Of a stretch of DNA of 64,000 bases, positions 61,131-64,000 are shown piece by piece; position 1 is the first letter of the stretch, and the number at the start of each line of letters is the position of its first letter. Source of the stretch: Lysobacterales bacterium (GTDB taxonomy: Bacteria > Pseudomonadota > Gammaproteobacteria > Xanthomonadales > SZUA-38); contig JANQOZ010000051.1 of NCBI GenBank assembly GCA_028285525.1, positions 1 to 64,000 on the forward strand. The letters run 5' to 3'. Under the pieces are notes generated by a model, which was given only the letters and a program-made list of their open reading frames with translations, was not told the origin of the DNA and did not search any database. The translations under genes were made by a program, and so were the position numbers.

Positions 61131-61637
61131 ATGCCAGCCGCTGCGGGACCGAGCTATCCACTTCTGCGGGCCATTGCCCGCGTCCGTGCCGCCTTTGGCC
61201 ACACGCCTTCCATGATTCTGCTGGGCGCCATCTATGAGAGCGGCGCCGTCCCGGGTTGCGGTATGGACCAGGCCAACGAGCTCTATCTGAAGGCGGCCGA
61301 GCTGGGTGACCGGCAGGCCATGTGGCACCTGGGTGTGAATCACCTGGCCAGCAAGGGCGGCAGCACGGACCACACCAAAGCACTCCACTGGCTCCACGAG
61401 GCCAGCGATGCGGGCCATGCGATGGCCGGCTGGGCGCTCGGCAAGATGTATCTGAGCGGCAAGCTCGTTGAGCAGGATCGGGAGCGGGGTCTTGATCTGC
61501 TCAAGCAGTCCGCCGGGAGCGACTGCTCCGAGGCGGTCAATACTCTGGTCGAAATCTATCGCGAGGGTCGCTACGGCATATCGCCTGACCCGGAACAGGC
61601 GGCCTACTGGGAAAACCCCGACCCGGTTGCGTCCTGA
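61131..61637 (+). CDS. Sel1-repeat protein
   Basis: A 168-residue helical-repeat protein: AAELGDRQAMWHLGVNHLAS, ASDAGHAMAGWALGKMYLSG and SAGSDCSEAVNTLVEIYREG are Sel1 units. No signal peptide. A scaffold or protein-interaction role is likely; partners unknown. It is unrelated by sequence detail to the Sel1 cassette protein at 2920-3504. Confidence 0.87.
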   Translation: MPAAAGPSYPLLRAIARVRAAFGHTPSMILLGAIYESGAVPGCGMDQANELYLKAAELGDRQAMWHLGVNHLASKGGSTDHTKALHWLHEASDAGHAMAGWALGKMYLSGKLVEQDRERGLDLLKQSAGSDCSEAVNTLVEIYREGRYGISPDPEQAAYWENPDPVAS

Positions 61638-61705
61638 GGCACCCGCCGCTGGACTCGACAATCCTCACACGGCTGAGCTCAGCCCTCACTTCACTGGACA
61701 CACCG

Positions 61706-62263
61706 GTGGACGTACCGGTGCTGGCCGACGACCACCCTTTGACCGCGCTGGTGAGCCGCCCGCTCGTGCCGGCCGCGGTGCTGGTGCCGCTGGTCTATCG
61801 GGACGGCTGGCACATTATTTTGACCCAGAGAACCGACAAACTATCCAATCACGCCGGGCAGATCAGCTTCCCGGGAGGCCGGCGTGAGGACGCCGACGTC
61901 TCCTACATCGATACAGCGCTACGCGAGTCGCAGGAAGAAATCGGGCTTGAGCGCGACCGCGTGTCGCTGCTGGGTTTTCTCGACGCCATACCGATCATCA
62001 CCGGCTTTGGCGTTGTGCCGGTGGTTGGAGCCGTTCAGGGGACGCCGGCACTGCAGCTTGACCCGGGGGAGGTGGCGGCAGCCTTTGAGGTTCCGCTGGA
62101 TTTCCTGCTGGATTTGGGAAACTATCGACGGGAGACCATGCACCGAGCGGGGCGCTCGGCGCGAATTCACGTGATTGAGTACGAATCCTGGCGCATCTGG
62201 GGAGCGACGGCAGCCATGCTTCACAACCTTGCGGTGAGGGTCCAGTCCCGGAGGGAGCCATAG
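61706..62263 (+). CDS. Nudix hydrolase, CoA pyrophosphatase type
   Basis: A Nudix enzyme, 185 residues from GTG 61706, with AGQISFPGGRRE before the Nudix box GGRREDADVSYIDTALRE followed by SQEEIGL, the YeaB/NudL pattern that cleaves CoA and its esters. The frame is open upstream to about 61634 through family-like helix (TRLSSALTSLDTPV), so CTG 61649 or 61634 could be the true start. Its stop overlaps the next gene by one base. Confidence 0.88.
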   Translation: MDVPVLADDHPLTALVSRPLVPAAVLVPLVYRDGWHIILTQRTDKLSNHAGQISFPGGRREDADVSYIDTALRESQEEIGLERDRVSLLGFLDAIPIITGFGVVPVVGAVQGTPALQLDPGEVAAAFEVPLDFLLDLGNYRRETMHRAGRSARIHVIEYESWRIWGATAAMLHNLAVRVQSRREP

Positions 62264-63156
62264 TGAGCTCATCGAGTCCTGCAACGGATCAGGCGAAAGT
62301 CGGCGATGGCCCTGTGTTTGTAAGTCCCGACTGGGTCAGGAGCCTGGATGAGCCGCCGCTGTGGCTCGACTGCCGTTTCAGGCTGGACGATCCACAGGCG
62401 GGTCGGCGTCTCTTCGAAGCCGGGCACATCCCCGGCGCCCGATTTGCTGACCTCGACCAGGATCTTGCCGACCTTTCCCGAGGGCGGGGCCGTCACCCGC
62501 TGCCTGCTCCCGAGCAGTTTGTCCAGCGTTGCGAGTCCTGGGGTGTCGGCGACGGGCCGGTGGTGGTCTACGACGACGTGAGCGGCGCCATGGCGGCCCG
62601 CGCATGGTGGATGCTCCGCTGGCTGGACCACAAGCTGACCTACATTCTGGACGGTGGGCTGACCGCATGGACCGAGGCCGGCGGCGCGCTTTCCACGGAG
62701 GCTTCCGGGCCCGGCACAGCGCGCGGCGAGTTCCGGCCCGTACCCGGGTCCATGCTGGTGACGAGCGAGCAGGAGGTGCAGTCCATGGTGCGGGCGGCGG
62801 CCGATGGCGAACCGTCAGCGATGGTTCTGCTCGACGCCAGGGCCGCTGATCGGTTTCGCGGCGAACAGGAGCCCATCGATCCGATCGCGGGCCACATCCC
62901 CGGAGCGGCGAATCGGCCGTTTGGTGACAGTCTGCGGGACGGCACGCTGGCGGACGAACCGGCACTGCGTGCGCTGTGGCAACAGACGCTGGACGGCGCT
63001 GATCCGGGTCAGGTCAGCCACATGTGCGGTTCGGGAGTGACCGCCTGCTTCAACCTGGCGTGCATGGAACATCTCGGGCTCGCCGGGTCGAGGCTGTACG
63101 TCGGTTCCTGGAGCGAGTGGATTGCCGATTCCGACAATCCCGTGGCCGGCGGGTGA
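62263..63156 (+). CDS. sseA: Thiosulfate/3-mercaptopyruvate sulfurtransferase
   Basis: A 297-residue, two-rhodanese-domain sulfurtransferase. The inactive N-terminal domain has FEAGHIPGARFADLD; the C-terminal domain has the active cysteine in MCGSGVTAC, which matches the mercaptopyruvate-type loop CGSGVTA. Also DPIAGHIPGAANRPF. GTG start overlapping the Nudix gene stop. Cytoplasmic. Confidence 0.9.
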   Translation: MSSSSPATDQAKVGDGPVFVSPDWVRSLDEPPLWLDCRFRLDDPQAGRRLFEAGHIPGARFADLDQDLADLSRGRGRHPLPAPEQFVQRCESWGVGDGPVVVYDDVSGAMAARAWWMLRWLDHKLTYILDGGLTAWTEAGGALSTEASGPGTARGEFRPVPGSMLVTSEQEVQSMVRAAADGEPSAMVLLDARAADRFRGEQEPIDPIAGHIPGAANRPFGDSLRDGTLADEPALRALWQQTLDGADPGQVSHMCGSGVTACFNLACMEHLGLAGSRLYVGSWSEWIADSDNPVAGG

Positions 63157-63162
63157 GGGCCG

Positions 63163-63645
63163 ATGCTCGCTGACGACATCCGGCAGGCAGCCCGGGGCGC
63201 CATCGAGTCACGCTTTATGCTGCGGGACGAGGAGCTGGACAGCCAGCTGTCCAAGCTGGCGCAGACGGCGGCCAGCCATCAGGAGGCTGACGATTTTGCC
63301 AAGGTTGCGGTCCGGCTTCGCCTCGCCTGTGAGCACGACCTCTTCGAACGTGCGCATATCGTCTGGTTGGCCCTGAAGCGGGCCCATCAGGATATGGACA
63401 ACACGCAGACGCCGGAATTACTCAAGGACCTTTGTCAGGACCTGCATCTGTTCATGAAAGATGCCAGCGTCAACCTCGCCAACCAGATAGGGCGCTACAG
63501 CGAACCGCTGGCGCCGGCCTTTCGGGGCCCGGATCCGCTGGACGCCGCCTGGCTCCGGCGCCTGCTGCGGCTGGCCGAAGAGCGGCAGCTCAAGGCGATG
63601 GAAAGCTACGTCAACAGCCGCCGCACGCGTCTGGGAAAACGCTGA
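63163..63645 (+). CDS. Unknown helical protein
   Basis: A 160-residue, almost all-helical cytoplasmic protein (AARGAIESRFMLRDEELDSQL, ERAHIVWLALKRAHQDM, LNANQIGRYSEPL-like middle here NLANQIGRYSEPL). No named family recognised. It is 6 bp after the sulfurtransferase gene and probably in its operon. Confidence 0.72.
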   Translation: MLADDIRQAARGAIESRFMLRDEELDSQLSKLAQTAASHQEADDFAKVAVRLRLACEHDLFERAHIVWLALKRAHQDMDNTQTPELLKDLCQDLHLFMKDASVNLANQIGRYSEPLAPAFRGPDPLDAAWLRRLLRLAEERQLKAMESYVNSRRTRLGKR

Positions 63646-63660
63646 GTGCGGACTGGCTTC

Positions 63661-64000
63661 CTACCACTCGTAGCGCACCGTATAGCGGATGGTCTCGATC
63701 TCCTCGGCCGCCACGTCCACCGAAAAGACTATGGTCGCCGCGTCCGGCTGACTGAAGTCGTGACTGCGTTCGGTCAGGCGCCAGTTGGACCAACGAAGCA
63801 TGGACTCTTTCACGATTACCGTAGCCGCCTCCTGCTTCTGATTGCGCAGCTCGACCTCAATGGTTTCCTCCATCCAGCGCTCACCGGCATTCCAGCGAAA
63901 ATCCGCCTGGCGCCGCTCGCCCTTGACGTCGAAGGCGTTGCCCAGGGCAATCTGCAGGGACTCATTACGCGGCGTGTGGTCGATGACGTCCTCGCCGATA
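63661..64000 (-). CDS. DUF4139 domain protein, C-terminal part
   Basis: The frame from the stop at 63661 is open to the window edge and continues beyond it, so only about 112 C-terminal residues are seen. IGEDVIDHTPRNES, NAFDVKGERRQADFRW, EETIEVELRNQKQEA and EIETIRYTVRYEW are the closing strands of DUF4139 proteins, which are usually exported with a large N-terminal region. The first ATG in view (63873) is internal. Confidence 0.85.
   Translation of the reverse strand, partial: IGEDVIDHTPRNESLQIALGNAFDVKGERRQADFRWNAGERWMEETIEVELRNQKQEAATVIVKESMLRWSNWRLTERSHDFSQPDAATIVFSVDVAAEEIETIRYTVRYEW

Overview
The window looks like a chromosomal segment of a GC-rich gammaproteobacterium. The block ffh-rpsP-rimM-trmD-rplS, together with htpG, hslR, greB, slyX, miaE, gcvR and pspABC, is proteobacterial and mostly gammaproteobacterial. 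The pilZ, HDOD, SpoIIE-phosphatase and paired M16-peptidase genes would fit an environmental lineage near the Xanthomonadales/Chromatiales, but the sequence alone does not fix the genus. No rRNA, tRNA, CRISPR array, transposase or prophage gene was seen.

Region 1 (1 to about 8.1 kb, relics to about 9.25 kb) is an integron gene-cassette array. Short, AT-richer, mostly unknown genes all lie on the + strand and are separated by attC recombination sites, several of them exactly 58 bp long. The orientation puts any integrase to the left, outside the window. Sites are well formed at the left and decay to the right. Recognisable cassette proteins are two ankyrin-repeat proteins, an RraB-like protein and a Sel1-repeat protein; the rest are unknown soluble or small membrane proteins. 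This is the most promising place for undescribed functions.

Region 2 (8.1 to 15.4 kb) is a run of small accessory genes: DUF4440 twice, GNAT, an NDUFA9-like reductase, a di-haem cytochrome c, and DUF2200, DUF1428, DUF2784, DUF3224 and DUF1801 proteins. Region 3 (15.4 to 20.6 kb) is a homoprotocatechuate meta-cleavage cluster in two convergent operons, hpaE-hpaD-hpaG on + and hpaH-hpaI on -. Their promoters share a 14-bp motif, probably one operator. A recognisable CHMI isomerase (hpaF), monooxygenase and regulator are absent.

Region 4 (20.6 to 28.2 kb) has a lipocalin, an acetyltransferase, an anchored oxidoreductase, an MFS transporter, an S4 RNA-binding protein, an isocitrate-lyase-family enzyme, PilZ, a CNNM/CorC protein and a CcsA-like protein. 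Region 5 (28.2 to 34.1 kb) is housekeeping: SRP, ribosome assembly and chaperones. Region 6 (34.2 to 44.0 kb) holds a DUF819 permease, two M16 peptidases, ald, proBA, greB, an EF-hand protein and a lytic transglycosylase. Region 7 (44.0 to 57.6 kb) mixes glycosyltransferases, a SpoIIE phosphatase coupled to an unknown P-loop-like protein, a secreted S33 hydrolase coupled to a NatAB-type exporter, slyX, miaE, a cytoplasmic solute-binding-like protein with an HD hydrolase, HDOD and cold-shock genes. Region 8 (57.8 to 64.0 kb) has gcvR, pspABC, an FKBP isomerase, DUF1289, Sel1, Nudix and sulfurtransferase genes, and the 3' end of a DUF4139 gene.

At least three genes (9238, 24548 on -, 33748) have N-termini required by family homology that offer no ATG, GTG or TTG, only CTG.
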